Shown here in pieces: positions 11,401 to 22,564 of a stretch of DNA of 64,000 nucleotides (its first letter is position 1; the number at the start of each line of letters is the position of its first letter). Source of the DNA: Vicia villosa (taxonomy: Eukaryota > Streptophyta > Magnoliopsida > Fabales > Fabaceae); NCBI RefSeq assembly GCF_029867415.1, contig NC_081183.1:63686336-63750335 (forward strand), written 5' to 3'. The notes under the pieces are model-generated. The model was not told where the DNA came from. It made no database searches and was given only the letters and a program-made list of their open reading frames with translations. A program made the translations under genes and the position numbers.

Positions 11401-13300
11401 GAATCCGAGCTTAGATGCGTGTTACTGGTTCGATGAAGATCCAATCCTGAGAAATAAACTCAGGATTTGTGGATGATCCTAGGAGCTGGATGATGATGGA
11501 ATTCATTTCAAGAAACCATGATTGCTTCGCGACGGTGATCGTGGTGATGAAAGTAGTCGACGAGGAGGGATAGATGATGATGAATGGAGGTTATGGTGGT
11601 GGAGTTTGTTGGAGGATATAACTAACTTCTTGGAGAGAGGGAGAGAACAATGAGAGAGTGATATGTAGAGAGAAGGGAGAAGAGAGATGAGAGAAAAAAG
11701 AGAGTGGTGAGAGAGAGAAGAGGTATGTGAAACTGAAAAAAAAATGAGAGTCCCCCTGATTTGTGAAGAGATTTTAGCTTATATATGTGAGTGCATTGGT
11801 GTTATGGTGAGGGTTGTTGTAGTTTATGGTGGTGTTGGGAGGATGCTCAAATGAAAGAGGACCTGGGGCTAAACAAGAGTGAAGTTGGGAGGATTAAGAA
11901 ATGTTGCTTGGAAGTCATTCATATTCCTTTTGAAAAATGCTCTTGCACTACTGCTGCACACGCGTGTCACTCTTTTGCTCGACGCCCGCGAAATTGACAT
12001 GTTCAAACGTATCACTTTGAGACTTTGTAATTGACTCCACACCTAACCAAAAGTTTTGATCTTTGTATCATTTGAAAGAGGACCTAGAGCATAACATGTT
12101 TGCGCTTGGAGCAGATCCAAAGGCTCTCCACAGCTCCTTAAAATTGACTTTATATCTGGAACGCCACGTGTTTGACACAATGCCCACGCGTGACCCCTGC
12201 CTGGCTGGACATACGATTTTGACTCTGCGAGGATGTGACTTTGGAGCTTCATGAGTGATTCAATTTTCACCCAACTGACTTGGTTCTTGTCTCAATCGAT
12301 AGAGGGCATGGAAATGAGTGGAAAGGCCTCAAGAATGACTTCAAAAGATCTTTAGAATTCCCTGAAATTTAATTAGAAAATGGCGCGCCACGTGTTCGAT
12401 TAAATGACCATGCTGCCCAGAAAACTTGCCCAGCTTTTTGCCTCGTATACAGTGAGATTTTGCCAACTTCTCTCTTCAATAACTCTCAATCTACACATTA
12501 TTTGACAAAACTCCCAACTACCAAGTTGTATAGGGCCATGATATGAACATTCTTCCTGTTGAGCTTGTCTTGAATTGGTGCCTCTTTGTTTGTGTAAAAT
12601 TGACCTGAAGTGAGCTGGTCAACCATTCTAAAAACTTAAAATATTTTCTAAGTTTTAGAACTTTCCTCTTTTGGAATTTCCTATTTCAACCAACTTCCAA
12701 AAATGGCAACTTTTGATTACTTCTCGATTTTATTTATTTCTTTGACTTTTCTTGACCGATTTTCCACCACGAGTCAATATTTGACAGTTGACTTTGACTC
12801 GGACCAAAAAGTCAACTTTTCCTGATTTTTCCGATTTCAAATGAATTTCCCGATTAATCCGTTTCTGATTCAATCTCTCAATCAGTTTTCAACCAAAGAA
12901 GCTCCAATGAACAGGACAACCACATTTCACATTTTAAAATCATCTTCTGATTAAATTTTGACCAGAAAGTCAACAGGGTTGACTTTGGTCAAAACCCTAA
13001 TTTGAAAGCCCTAATGAATCTGAGGATCGTATCTTTTAATCAAGCTTTGAATTGGAGAGGATGAAACCCTTATTTCAGGAGGACTTCAAGGGGATTAATG
13101 CCATGCGATCAGACTTCAAATTTTCCCTTATTTTTTCTATCAGGAATTTCTTCTACAGTAGCTCTTTTCTTATCAATTCTGGATAGTAACCATGATATGG
13201 ATGAATGTAATGGATGAATGGCCTATATGAGGTATGCACATGAATGTAATGTGAAGGCCAAATGGGGAATAAATAAGTGGGAAAATTTTGGAGTGCAACA
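8431..13300 (-). repeat. 3' LTR of the minus-strand Ogre (complete, 4870 bp)
   Basis: On the plus strand it begins TGTCGCTAGCGCG and ends GAGTGCAACA, i.e. TGTTGCACTC...GCGACA in element orientation. Bases 8431-11685 align with 24605-27859 with equal length; 11686-13300 has no partner because the other LTR is cut. It includes the conserved dyad GGTGCTAGCACC at 8576-8587 and a TATA motif at 11779-11786. Short ORFs inside, duplicated in both LTRs (for example 11209-11436 and 27383-27610), are LTR sequence rather than genes. Confidence 0.9.
11779..11786 (-). promoter_or_regulatory. TATA box of the Ogre LTR
   Basis: ATATATAA on the minus strand within the U3 part of the complete LTR. It lies in the section missing from the truncated 5' LTR, so the element's own promoter copy has been lost. 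Confidence 0.45.
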
Positions 13301-13313
13301 GCTGCCCCTATTC
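13301..13313 (-). other. Polypurine tract of the minus-strand Ogre
   Basis: Minus strand GAATAGGGGCAGC directly before the LTR start TGTTGCACTC. Confidence 0.7.
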
Positions 13314-13449
13314 AATTTTCTTGAACCTGAATGTACGAACGACACAAGTTCGGGACATGAGAGGTGTAAGTGGATTGAATACCCAAAAGTACCATCAAAA
13401 TTTGCATTCTGTGGCCGAGCAAAAGAGTGTTGAGTATTATCAAAAGATA
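13314..13449 (-). other. Edge of the Ogre 3' untranslated region
   Basis: Noncoding link between purine tract and the 91-bp repeat array; nothing else seen. Confidence 0.5.
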
Positions 13450-13980
13450 CCAGCCGAAGGTGGACCTTAAACAGGTTGATAACCTCAGTTAGACTTCAAA
13501 AAAGAGACACAGTCTAAGAGTGACTTGATAAAGGATGAAACCAGCTGAAGGGGAATCCAATCCTAATTTCTAACCTCAGTGAGACTTCAAAGAGAGACAC
13601 CACCGAAGGGCGACTCAATAAAGGATGTAACCAGCCGAAGGGGAAACCGATCCTATTTTGCTAACCTCAGTTAGACTTCAAAGAGAGACACCACTGAAGG
13701 GCGACTCGATAAAGGATGTAACCAGCCAAAGGGGAAACCGATCCTATTTTGCTAACCTCAGTTAGACTTCAAAGAGAGACACCACTGAAGGGCGACTCGT
13801 TAAAGGATGTAACCAGCCGAAGGGGAAACCGATCCTATTTTGCTAACCTCAGTTAGACTTCAAAGAGAGACACCACTGAAGGGTGACTCGGTAAAGGATG
13901 TAACCAGCCGAAGGGGAAACCGATCCTATTTTGCTAACCTCAGTTAGACTTCAAAAAGAGACACAGACGAAGGGTGACTC
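13450..13980 (-). repeat. Six-copy 91-bp tandem repeat in the Ogre 3' region
   Basis: The marker AACCTCAGTTAGACTTCAAA starts at 13481, 13572, 13663, 13754, 13845 and 13936, exactly 91 bp apart. Inner copies are nearly identical; outer copies are more diverged, as expected when arrays grow from the middle. There are no unique spacers, so this is not a CRISPR array. The position just inside the 3' LTR corresponds to the hypervariable 3' untranslated region of Ogre/Tat elements, a known source of satellite DNA in legumes. Confidence 0.92.
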
Positions 13981-14160
13981 TATATCTGAAAAGGTATGCC
14001 AATAACCATTGGACTTTATTGACGAAGACTAGTAACGACTAGACTTTATTGGGGATGTTTTTGAACACTAAATTTGAAGGCGATGCCAATAACTATTGGG
14101 CTTGACCGAAAGAAAGGCTAGTGACAACTAGAACTAATCGGGGGGTGCCAGTAAATACTG
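13981..14160 (-). repeat. Short degenerate repeats (ccaataacya-ttgg type)
   Basis: Repeated phrases such as GCCAATAACCATTGG, GCCAATAACTATTGG and GCCAGTAAATACTGG, each a short inverted repeat. Noncoding. Confidence 0.5.
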
Positions 14161-14960
14161 GGCTTTCAAGAAGATATTGATGCTCGCGAAGCATAAGAAT
14201 TATATGGATCCCTCAGGCCAAAGGCGGGGTGTAACCCTTCAAGGGTGGCAATCCTTCGAATTGCCACACACATAGTATGGATTTCACATGATTGAAAAAT
14301 GAGATGGGTTGAATGCCCACCCTCATTTGCACTCTATTATGCACGCGACATGCGGGAAAAAAACTGAAACAAGACTAGTAACGACTAGACTCGACACGCG
14401 GATGACAGTAACCACTGAACATTCACAAAGATGTTGATGCTTGCGAAGTATAAGAATTACGTAGATCCCTCAGGCCAAAAGGCGGGGTGTACTCTTCAAG
14501 AGTGGCATTCATTCGAGTTGCCACACACCAAGTATGATTACCCAAATGATTGAAAAATGAGATGGGTTGAATGCCCACCCTCATTCGCACTCTAATCTGC
14601 ACGCAGCATACGGGAAAATAACCGAGGCAAACTTGCAAGAAGCAAGAGATATCCCTTATGCAAAAGGCAGTAAGGGGACTCATAAAAAGTGAGTACAAAG
14701 AGAAAATTGGTGACGACCAGACTCTATTAAATGATGCCAGTAAACACTGGTATTTGAAAGAGGTATTGTTATTCATGAAACATAAGAACTACATGGTTCC
14801 CTCAGGCCAAAAGGCGGGGTGTAATTCTACAAGAGTGACATTCGTTCGAATTGCCACACACAAAGTATGGGTTATCCAAACGATTGAGCTCAGCAAACGG
14901 GAAATAACCATAGAGAAAATGATTCTGTATCCAATCCAAACTGGAGAGAGAAAGTGAGAC
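14161..14960 (-). repeat. Three long diverged repeats in the Ogre 3' region
   Basis: The phrase CCTCAGGCCAAA-GGCGGGGTGTA begins at 14211, 14468 and 14800, each followed by a GTGGCA/GTGACA...ATTGCCACACAC block and, in the first two, GAAAAATGAGATGGGTTGAA. Spacings of 257 and 332 bp show an irregular higher-order array with indels. Confidence 0.8.
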
Positions 14961-15418
14961 TTCTTCTTGGGGTATACTACCTCGTGCCTTTGGAGCACAT
15001 ACAAACTTGGCTTATGCATTAATGCATGTTTGAATTTTTCATGGCGTAATGCTCCATATTAATGGAAATGCTACGCGTTTTTTCTTTTTGTAGATGCAAG
15101 GTGAATGCAATGATTACTATATGCAGAGATAACGAGGTCCCTTTAGAGAATATTCTGTTGACTTGTCGATCGAGCTTCGTCTCTGACCTCGGGAGAGGTA
15201 AACACCAGGGAGAATCCCCTTAGTGTTAAGAACTCTGTGGGGGTGCCAATAGACATTGGACTTTAACTTGCAAGACATACTTCTTATTTGACTTGAAGAA
15301 TACTTCTGACTTCTCACCAAGTGCTATTGCTTGGGGAATTTTCAGCTTGAGGAGATTCCCTCAGTTCACCATGGTGAGGATTAGAAATCCGAATAAGGAA
15401 CCCTTTCTGGGATGAGTA
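14961..15418 (-). other. Ogre 3' region, noncoding
   Basis: No coding motif on either strand. Sequence style (phrases such as GGGGGTGCCAATAGACATTGG) continues the diverged repeats to the left. Confidence 0.5.
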
Positions 15419-15542
15419 GAACAACTTCGAGGAGAAATAAACTCCTATGATCGGGGAATGGAACAACTCTCAGGAGAAATAAACTCCTGTACTCGGGGAG
15501 TGATTTTTTCTAGGAGAAACAAACTCCTATGCTTGAGGAATG
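15419..15542 (-). repeat. Three-copy 42-bp tandem repeat
   Basis: Copies at 15419-15460, 15461-15502 and 15503-15542 share CAGGAGAAATAAACTCCT, itself a hairpin (AGGAG...CTCCT). Confidence 0.85.
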
Positions 15543-16532
15543 GAACCTTGTTGGGGAAGAGTATTATGATACTTCTCAACTTCGTGATGTTCAACTGCAC
15601 TTTACAGGTGAATGACGATTCTTCTATACAAACCAAAAGGTTATGCCCCAGGCTGCCTGACTTACGAAGGTATTTGCCTCGAAAGGATCCTTACACCATG
15701 CTTACTTGAGATAATTTATAGCATTACATTCAAGCATTTGAAATGGTTCTTCCTGATCAACGGGTCCTTGAAGAGATTTGTCGAATCTCGACGTAACTGC
15801 CCCAGATTGATTGTATTTCACGAGAGATTCCTCGTCGTGATTGACCTAGATTGATTGATTTTGAGAGGTCAAACCTCGACTTGATTGCCCCTGATTATGC
15901 ACATCTTTCTAGAATCCTCAAAAACAAACTGTGAAAGAAAATTTATCATGCTCAATGGAGCTTTCGGACTTCCCCTCAGGACACTAGATCAAAATTCATC
16001 TACTCAACAGAGTATTCAGACTTCTCTCTTCAGGGTAGTCAATCAAAGAAGGTATCAACTAATTATGCTCAATGAAGTCTTCAGGAAACATGCCCCTTGA
16101 CATCAGCTTCTGATATGATTTCCTTTTACTCTACAGAACTCTCAAGTCCTCTTACTTTGACACGACCAAGCTTTTCATGGATTCTTATCATGTAAACTTC
16201 CTTGATGTTTAAGCAAATGTCTTGTATGCAAAAGAATGTTAATTATAAGAATGACAATTCTAATGCAAAGCCTATGCTAGTCTTGAAGTTTAAAAACTTT
16301 TTTTTTTGAAATGAAGTGGCCACCTCTTATGAATGAAAGATAAGGCGAGCATACGATACCAACATAAATATGTGTTACGCTTCATTGGGAGTCAGCTAAA
16401 CACTATCTTTTCGGAGTGCGTTTTCGAACTAAACCCTACTTCAATTAGGACTTTTAAGGGTTGTAACTTGGCCTGGTTCATGGTTTTCAGAAACAAAAGA
16501 TTTTTAGGCTCAAAATTATTTGGTGCCCACCC
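15543..16532 (-). other. Ogre internal noncoding sequence left of the nested element
   Basis: No recognisable domain in any frame; short ORFs on both strands look random. It joins 21560-22564 once the nested Athila-like element is removed. The last five bases (16528-16532, CACCC) are the left target duplication of that element. Confidence 0.6.
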
Positions 16533-18088
16533 TGATCGGTAAAATAGCAAGTGTACTATTTTGCCTCTGTAGTAATAATAGGGAAATTCCCCGAATGTCG
16601 ATCTCAAGGACTGCGTAGTAATATCGAGTTCAAATTATAGATCAATTAAACAAAAACTAATACTGGGGTTTTGTTTGCAAATTGTCACTAAACAATAATT
16701 AAAATAAGCAGAAAAGTAAATTGGCTTTTTGACAAATATGAGTATTATGCTAGGGGTATAGTGTGTGATTGTTCCTGTAATAACCTTGGATTTAGATCTC
16801 TTCAACAAGTTCATAACCTTTAATTACCGCCCTTTAGATTATTTTCCCCTAAGTCCTTAGTGGGAAAACCTTTGAACATTCATCCTAACTCCTAAGTCCT
16901 TAGAGAATTATGATGAAATCAAGCCTTTATGTTATCAAGAGTTAACCGGTAACTATAGGGTATCCCTAGTCCTAGGTGATATCTACTATAGTCTAATCGT
17001 ACAAAAACCTTAACAACCGCTGTCCAGCTGGTTGTTAACCGTAAATCAATCTTGTTTGTCCGACAAAGAAAGCATAAAAACCTTGTACAATTAAATTAAA
17101 TAAGAAAACAAATCTATTGATGAACTCAGGAATTCAAAATCATTACATAGTCAAATCAGGGACACCCCCTAGCATTAGGGTTTAGTTACTCATATTGTTC
17201 AAAGAAAACAAATTATAAAATAGATACATTACAAGAATTGAGATGAAAGTTGATCTTCAATCGCTTCCGTTCATGAAGACCTTCTTCTCTCCCAAACCCT
17301 TGTTTTCTCCAATCTTCAATCGTGTCTTCTCCTAGCCAAAAAAGTCCCCTCTCTCTTGCCCTAAAGTTGTTTTTATAATCAATCTTCCATTCCGGTTGAA
17401 ACCAAATGCCAAGAATATCCTTAATGATCCCATTTGAGTAAGGAAGCTTATAAACACATATTCAGCCCGCGCTCATCAACACGGGCCGTGTTCCTGCACA
17501 CGGGCACCCGTGTTGATCCTCTGACTTTGGTTCAAACTCGCATTTCCAGCCACATTTCAACACGGGTGGCCGTGTTGATTAACACGGTCCGTGTGAGACC
17601 TTAACTTCATAATTTGGCTTTGTGTTCTTCATCAAAGTTGTAGCCCTTTTCGTTAGTGAAATTTTGCCACCGGAACCGCGTCAATCGGAGTTACGAAGCT
17701 CAAGTTATGATCAAAATACTACACACCTGTCACGATGAGAAACATGCTGAAAATTTCCAGATCTCACACTTGCTAACACGAGTCGTGTCAGCCCCGTGAA
17801 TTTCATCTCTTTTGCATTTTCTTGGCCACGCTTCATCCTAACACGGCCAGTTTCAGGTGACACAGGTGGTCGTGTCAGACCTCATGTAGCTTGACTTTTC
17901 ACTTCCTTCGAAACTCCCCTTTTTGTACTTTTTGGCATTGATTTGTCTCGATTTATTCCTTTAAGCCTGCAAACAGTAAAATACACAACCAAAGCATAAA
18001 ATGTAGAATAAAGAAATAAAACACTCAATAACATAACTTAAACATACTTAAAAACAACGGTAAATATATGTGTGAAAACCACTGATCA
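16533..18088 (-). repeat. 3' LTR of the Athila-like element
   Basis: 1556 bp. Contains a cluster of GC-rich inverted repeats of the ACACGG..CCGTGT type at 17477-17880, unlike the AT-rich remainder. Confidence 0.92.
17477..17880. repeat. Cluster of ACACGG/CCGTGT hairpin motifs (left LTR)
   Basis: Successive perfect or near-perfect dyads: AACACGGGCCGTGTT, ACACGGGCACCCGTGT, CAACACGGGTGGCCGTGTTG, ACACGGTCCGTGT, ACACGAGTCGTGT and GACACAGGTGGTCGTGTC. The same series recurs in the right LTR from 20948. Confidence 0.85.
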
Positions 18089-18102
18089 AACTCCCCCAAA
18101 CT
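18089..18102 (-). other. Polypurine tract of the Athila-like element
   Basis: Minus strand AGTTTGGGGGAGTT abuts the LTR. A second similar run (GTTTGGGGGAGGC, minus strand) lies near 18963-18977 and may be an internal purine tract. Confidence 0.7.
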
Positions 18103-19197
18103 TAAACCGTTGCTTGACCTCAAGCGACAATTACAAAAGTTAATGACCCTGAAAGCACACGGTGTTCATACGTGAGATATCCATCTGTATTGATCAAGAA
18201 ACAGTTGGTTCGGCATTCAAATGACGCGACGAGTTTTATTACCACATTAAACCTCGAGCTCCCGTTTCGGATACCTCTCCAACTATGCTTTGCACTTAAG
18301 TCTCTTTCCGATTTTCCTCCTCTTTCTCATATTAAGGCACTGCATCTCTTATAATACTCATCACCTGCATGAGACGAATCAAGGCTTCTTATTTTCTTTT
18401 CGTGGCACCAAGCTAGCAGCATTGGCTACTTTTTATTACCGATGAAATTTTCAAACTTTGCAGTTATATATTGTCCTTTTGGACGACGTTTGGGGATCAA
18501 TCTCCTTTGGGCTGAATAACTGGGTGAGGGTTACCCAACTTAGCGAGCCGATTGCCTTTTACTGCCTTTTCATCATTTGGTGCCAACTTTATATCTCTTT
18601 TTTTTTCTCAACCAGTCACCATGCAAGTGAATCTGAATTATGCCCGACTGTATCAATAAACTACTCGAGAAGTACTTCTCAGGAGACAAGTACTATGGTG
18701 CAAATCTACACGTTAGACTCGTATTTCTTTTAGGGAACCAAGGGTGTTTAAACAAACCTCTTCTTGTCACATTATTCCGCACTTCCTGTCCTCAAACAAA
18801 CCTCGTTTCATCTCTATATACTATTCCTGATCACTCTTTAGGATCAAAACTTCTTCAACAAAAATTAAAATTTCGGTCAAAATTTGGGCAGAATTCACTT
18901 TATGGTTTCACACCATACCAATAACATAAAAATAACATAAAAATAAAATGCAAAGAGAAGAGCCTCCCCCAAACTTGAACTAAACATTGGCCTCAATGTT
19001 TCAGAACGAGCCTGAGAGAGGTGACTCACAGAGGGTAATGCACTCTAATAATCACTTCCAAGCTTTCACCAGAGACGTCCTCTTTTATTTCCTGAAAATA
19101 ACAAAAACAAACAGAAAAATTAATTATTAAAACCGTGGGTTGCCTCCCACGAAGCGCTTCGTTTAACGTCGCATGGCTCGACGATCCATTCCCCTTG
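18103..19197 (-). other. Athila-like internal region, noncoding
   Basis: About 1.1 kb between the 215-codon ORF and the purine tract. Small ORFs occur on the plus strand but show no motif and run against element orientation. Confidence 0.6.
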
Positions 19198-19845
19198 TTA
19201 GGGTGGCATATATGACACAAAGAACACATCATCTTTTTTCTTTCTTTTGTTTGGTAGCAATCCCATGAACTTAAAGTAACGATGATGTTGCTCCCAAATC
19301 CTTTTCAGCTTGATTTTATTGAACAAGGCATAAATGTCTTCCAATACTTTGTCAATTTCTTGTATTTCATCTGCCTTGTTGTAAAAATAGTTTTTGGGGA
19401 TACTCTTTTGTTGAAAATTTTCTTGTTGGATGTCCACATCTTCACAAATTGTTAAATTTGTGGTTTTATCCAAAACTCGATCATCTTCAAGTTTCCTTAT
19501 TTCTTCTTCCCCATATTTCTTTTTTACCTCAAATTCTTCTATTCTTACTGCATCCTCTTCATCTGATGCTAAGCATTTTACTTCTAGTTCCACATACTCT
19601 TCTTCCAACTGTAACTTTCTCCAAATAAACCTATCTGGATAAATGTTAGCTTCCTTACATTCATTCATAAGGATTCTTACCTCCCTCTTATATGCTTTGA
19701 AAATTTTAGTCGCCTCTTCCAAGGTGACTCCTGAATCAGGCGACCAACATGCAGGAGATACAGGTGGCAATGTATCAAAACAATACATAGCTACAAAACT
19801 CAGACAATTTGTTAGTAGCAAAGTATAGAAGAATTCATGAAGCAA
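19198..19845 (-). CDS. Unknown 215-residue protein of the Athila-like element
   Basis: An uninterrupted ORF in element orientation, the only one in this element. It lies downstream of the primer site and has no RT, protease, integrase or zinc-knuckle motif. The first ~30 residues are hydrophobic (LLLTNCLSFVAMYCFDTLPP). The middle is strongly charged, rich in Glu and Lys, and likely helical or coiled coil (EEEYVELEVKCLASDEEDAV). The C-terminus has aromatic residues and a KRKKK run (RYFKFMGLLPNKRKKKDD). It could be a derived Gag remnant, a captured coding piece or a protein useful to a parasitic element. An ORF this long staying open in a decayed neighbourhood is notable, but the low LTR divergence means age alone might explain it. 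Function not assigned. Confidence 0.6.
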   Translation of the reverse strand: MLHEFFYTLLLTNCLSFVAMYCFDTLPPVSPACWSPDSGVTLEEATKIFKAYKREVRILMNECKEANIYPDRFIWRKLQLEEEYVELEVKCLASDEEDAVRIEEFEVKKKYGEEEIRKLEDDRVLDKTTNLTICEDVDIQQENFQQKSIPKNYFYNKADEIQEIDKVLEDIYALFNKIKLKRIWEQHHRYFKFMGLLPNKRKKKDDVFFVSYMPP

Positions 19846-19978
19846 AAATAATCAACTTTTTTTTATTTTCTTTTTTATAATAAAATCAAATTCAAATAAA
19901 CAAAAACTTAAAACAAAATTTTAGCTGACGAGCAACAAAATTTCAATTGAACTAAAATTAAAACTCTATATTTTGGCA
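19846..19978 (-). other. Leader of the Athila-like element
   Basis: AT-rich stretch between the primer site and the 215-codon ORF; nothing else seen. Confidence 0.5.
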
Positions 19979-19997
19979 GTCCCCGGCAACGGAGCCA
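19979..19997 (-). other. Primer binding site (tRNA-Asp-like)
   Basis: Minus strand TGGCTCCGTTGCCGGGGAC, six bases from the LTR end, close to the TGGCGCCGTTGCCGGGGA site of Athila elements. Confidence 0.75.
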
Positions 19998-20003
19998 AAA
20001 ACT

Positions 20004-21559
20004 TGATCGGTAAAATAGCAAGTGTACTATTTTGCCTCTGTAGTAATAATAGGGAAATTCCCCGAATGTCGATCTCAAGGACTGCGTAGTAATATCGAGT
20101 TCAAATTATAGATCAATTAAACAAAAACTAATACTGGGGTTTTGTTTGCAAATTGTCACTAAACAATAATTAAAATAAGCAGAAAAGTAAATTGGCTTTT
20201 TGACAAATATGAGTATTATGCTAGGGGTATAGTGTGTGATTGTTCCTGTAATAACCTTGGATTTAGATCTCTTCAACAAGTTCATAACCTTTAATTACCG
20301 CCCTTTAGATTATTTTCCCCTAAGTCCTTAGTGGGAAAACCTTTGAACATTCATCCTAACTCCTAAGTCCTTAGAGAATTATGATGAAATCAAGCCTTTA
20401 TGTTATCAAGAGTTAACCGGTAACTATAGGGTATCCCTAGTCCTAGGTGATATCTACTATAGTCTAATCGTACAAAAACCTTAACAACCGCTGTCCAGCT
20501 GGTTGTTAACCGTAAATCAATCTTGTTTGTCCGACAAAGAAAGCATAAAAACCTTGTACAATTAAATTAAATAAGAAAACAAATCTATTGATGAACTCAG
20601 GAATTCAAAATCATTACATAGTCAAATCAGGGACACCCCCTAGCATTAGGGTTTAGTTACTCATATTGTTCAAAGAAAACAAATTATAAAATAGATACAT
20701 TACAAGAATTGAGATGAAAGTTGATCTTCAATCGCTTCCGTTCATGAAGACCTTCTTCTCTCCCAAACCCTTGTTTTCTCCAATCTTCAATCGTGTCTTC
20801 TCCTAGCCAAAAAAGTCCCCTCTCTCTTGCCCTAAAGTTGTTTTTATAATCAATCTTTCATTCCGGTTGAAACCAAATGCCAAGAATACCCTTAATGATC
20901 CCATTTGAGTAAGGAAGCTTATAAGCACATATTCAGCCCGCGCTCATCAACACGGGCCGTGTTCCTGCACACGGGCGCCCGTGTTGATCCTCTGACTTTG
21001 GTTCAAACTCGCATTTCCAGCCACATTTCAACACGGGTGGCCGTGTTGATTAACACGGTCCGTGTGAGACCTTAACTTCATAATTTGGCTTTGTGTTCTT
21101 CATCAAAGTTGTAGCCCTTTTCGTTAGTGAAATTTTGCCACCGGAACCGCGTCAATCGGAGTTACGAAGCTCTAGTTATGATCAAAATACTACACACCTG
21201 TCACGATGAGAAACATGCTGAAAATTTCCAGATCTCACACTTGCTAACACGAGTCGTGTCAGCCCCGTGACTTTCATCTCTTTTGCATTTTCTTGGCCAC
21301 GCTTCATCCTAACACGGCCAGTTTCAGGTGACACAGGTGGTCGTGTCAGACCTCATGTAGCTTGACTTTTCACTTCCTTCGAAACTCCCCTTTTTGTACT
21401 TTTTGGCATTGATTTGTCTCGATTTATTCCTTTAAGCCTGCAAACAGTAAAATACACAACCAAACCATAAAATGTAGAATAAAGAAATAAAACACTCAAT
21501 AACATAACTTAAACATACTTAAAAACAACGGTAAATATATGTGTGAAAACCACTGATCA
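20004..21559 (-). repeat. 5' LTR of the Athila-like element
   Basis: 1556 bp, offset 3471 from the left copy, seven substitutions seen. One of them (GGGCACCC to GGGCGCCC) lies in a hairpin spacer. Confidence 0.92.
20948..21351. repeat. Cluster of ACACGG/CCGTGT hairpin motifs (right LTR)
   Basis: Same series of dyads as at 17477-17880, with the stems intact. Confidence 0.85.
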
Positions 21560-22564
21560 CATCCCCTTCGTGATGTTCTCCAGTCCTAAGTTCAATTAAC
21601 CCGACATGAGTGCTCATCCCTCACAAGGAATTTTGAAATGGTTGAGGAATCAATGAGTTTTTTTTTTGTACGTGGCAGTCGCTCACCTTTTATTCTTTTG
21701 ATTCATTATCACACGACTTTGTTCTTGCTTTATTTTAACCATCATTTTTCTTTTATTGCTATATTTTTCTTTCATCCTTTTTTCTTTCCTTTTTTTTTGC
21801 CATCTCTCTTTTTTTTTTTGCTCTTTTCTTTTGAACAAGTCGTGTGACTTCGCATTGTCTTTGATTCGTTGGAAGTGATTGCGACTGCCTCATTCCATGA
21901 TTGATGAAGGATTGCCATTGTAGTATCGTCATCTTTTGATCTCCTTATAGGTGAAGGATAACCATTGCAATTTTGACTCTCCTCAACCTTTTGAAAGATA
22001 ACCATTGTTGTATCCTTAGATGCATATCATTTGTGAGTTTTGAACACTTGATCAAGTTAAATGAACACTACCCTATCCCAGGGTTAAGATAAAGGGTTTT
22101 TTTTTTATCAAAAAGAAACTCCTCCTTCAAGGCTCAAAGGGGTTAACTAGGGTCTATCTCCCTTATATCTCCGGTGTTTGGGGATTTGAAACAATGCCTG
22201 TACATCCTCAGTAGGGTTTTATTCAAAAACACACAATTAGGGATTTTTTCATTTTTTTTTATCATCACTCTCCCTCCGCTCGTTGCCTAAGCAAGATATT
22301 AGTAAAGTTGGTATCGTAATGCCAAAAAACATTTTTATGAGTGATAACGAAAGGATTACTTCAAGACAAACATATTCTTTTATTATGATTTTCATTCGAA
22401 AATTAACAAATTTTTACATGCTAGCAATGCTTAAACAAACAAAGGAAGATTACAAATGAAAATGCAGTAAAGAACTAAATGAATGTCATTGTTGAGGAGA
22501 CTTGACTCCGTCTGGACTTATTGCTCTTTAATGCTTTTTGCGGTTTTGATATCTCATAGGGACT
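21560..22564 (-). other. Ogre internal noncoding sequence between gag and nested element
   Basis: T-rich low-complexity runs at 21655-21840 and 22100-22260; no coding motif. The first bases (21560-21564, CATCC) are the right target duplication of the Athila-like element. In an autonomous Ogre this area would hold protease and pol. Confidence 0.65.

Larger units (their letters stand above)
16533..21559 (-). mobile_element. Non-autonomous Athila-like Ty3-gypsy element, minus strand
   Basis: Two 1556-bp direct LTRs (TGATCGG...CTGATCA on the plus strand) flank a 1915-bp internal region. The purine tract lies beside the left LTR and the primer site beside the right LTR, so the element reads right to left. 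Flanks are CACCC and CATCC, a 5-bp duplication with one change. The primer site resembles the tRNA-Asp type used by Athila elements; lineage rests on this alone. It carries one open ORF of 215 codons without retroviral domains. I count seven substitutions between the LTRs. Confidence 0.85.

Noticed and set aside
11209..11436. 75-codon ORF, with a near-copy at 27383-27610
   Set aside because: Both lie at the same place in the two LTRs of one Ogre, against element orientation, with no domain; the apparent conservation is LTR duplication.
13450..13980. Regular direct repeats that could suggest a CRISPR-like array
   Set aside because: Units are contiguous 91-bp tandems without unique spacers, in plant retrotransposon DNA.
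21638..22005. Phe-rich and Lys-rich ORFs on the two strands
   Set aside because: Produced by T-rich/A-rich low-complexity DNA.
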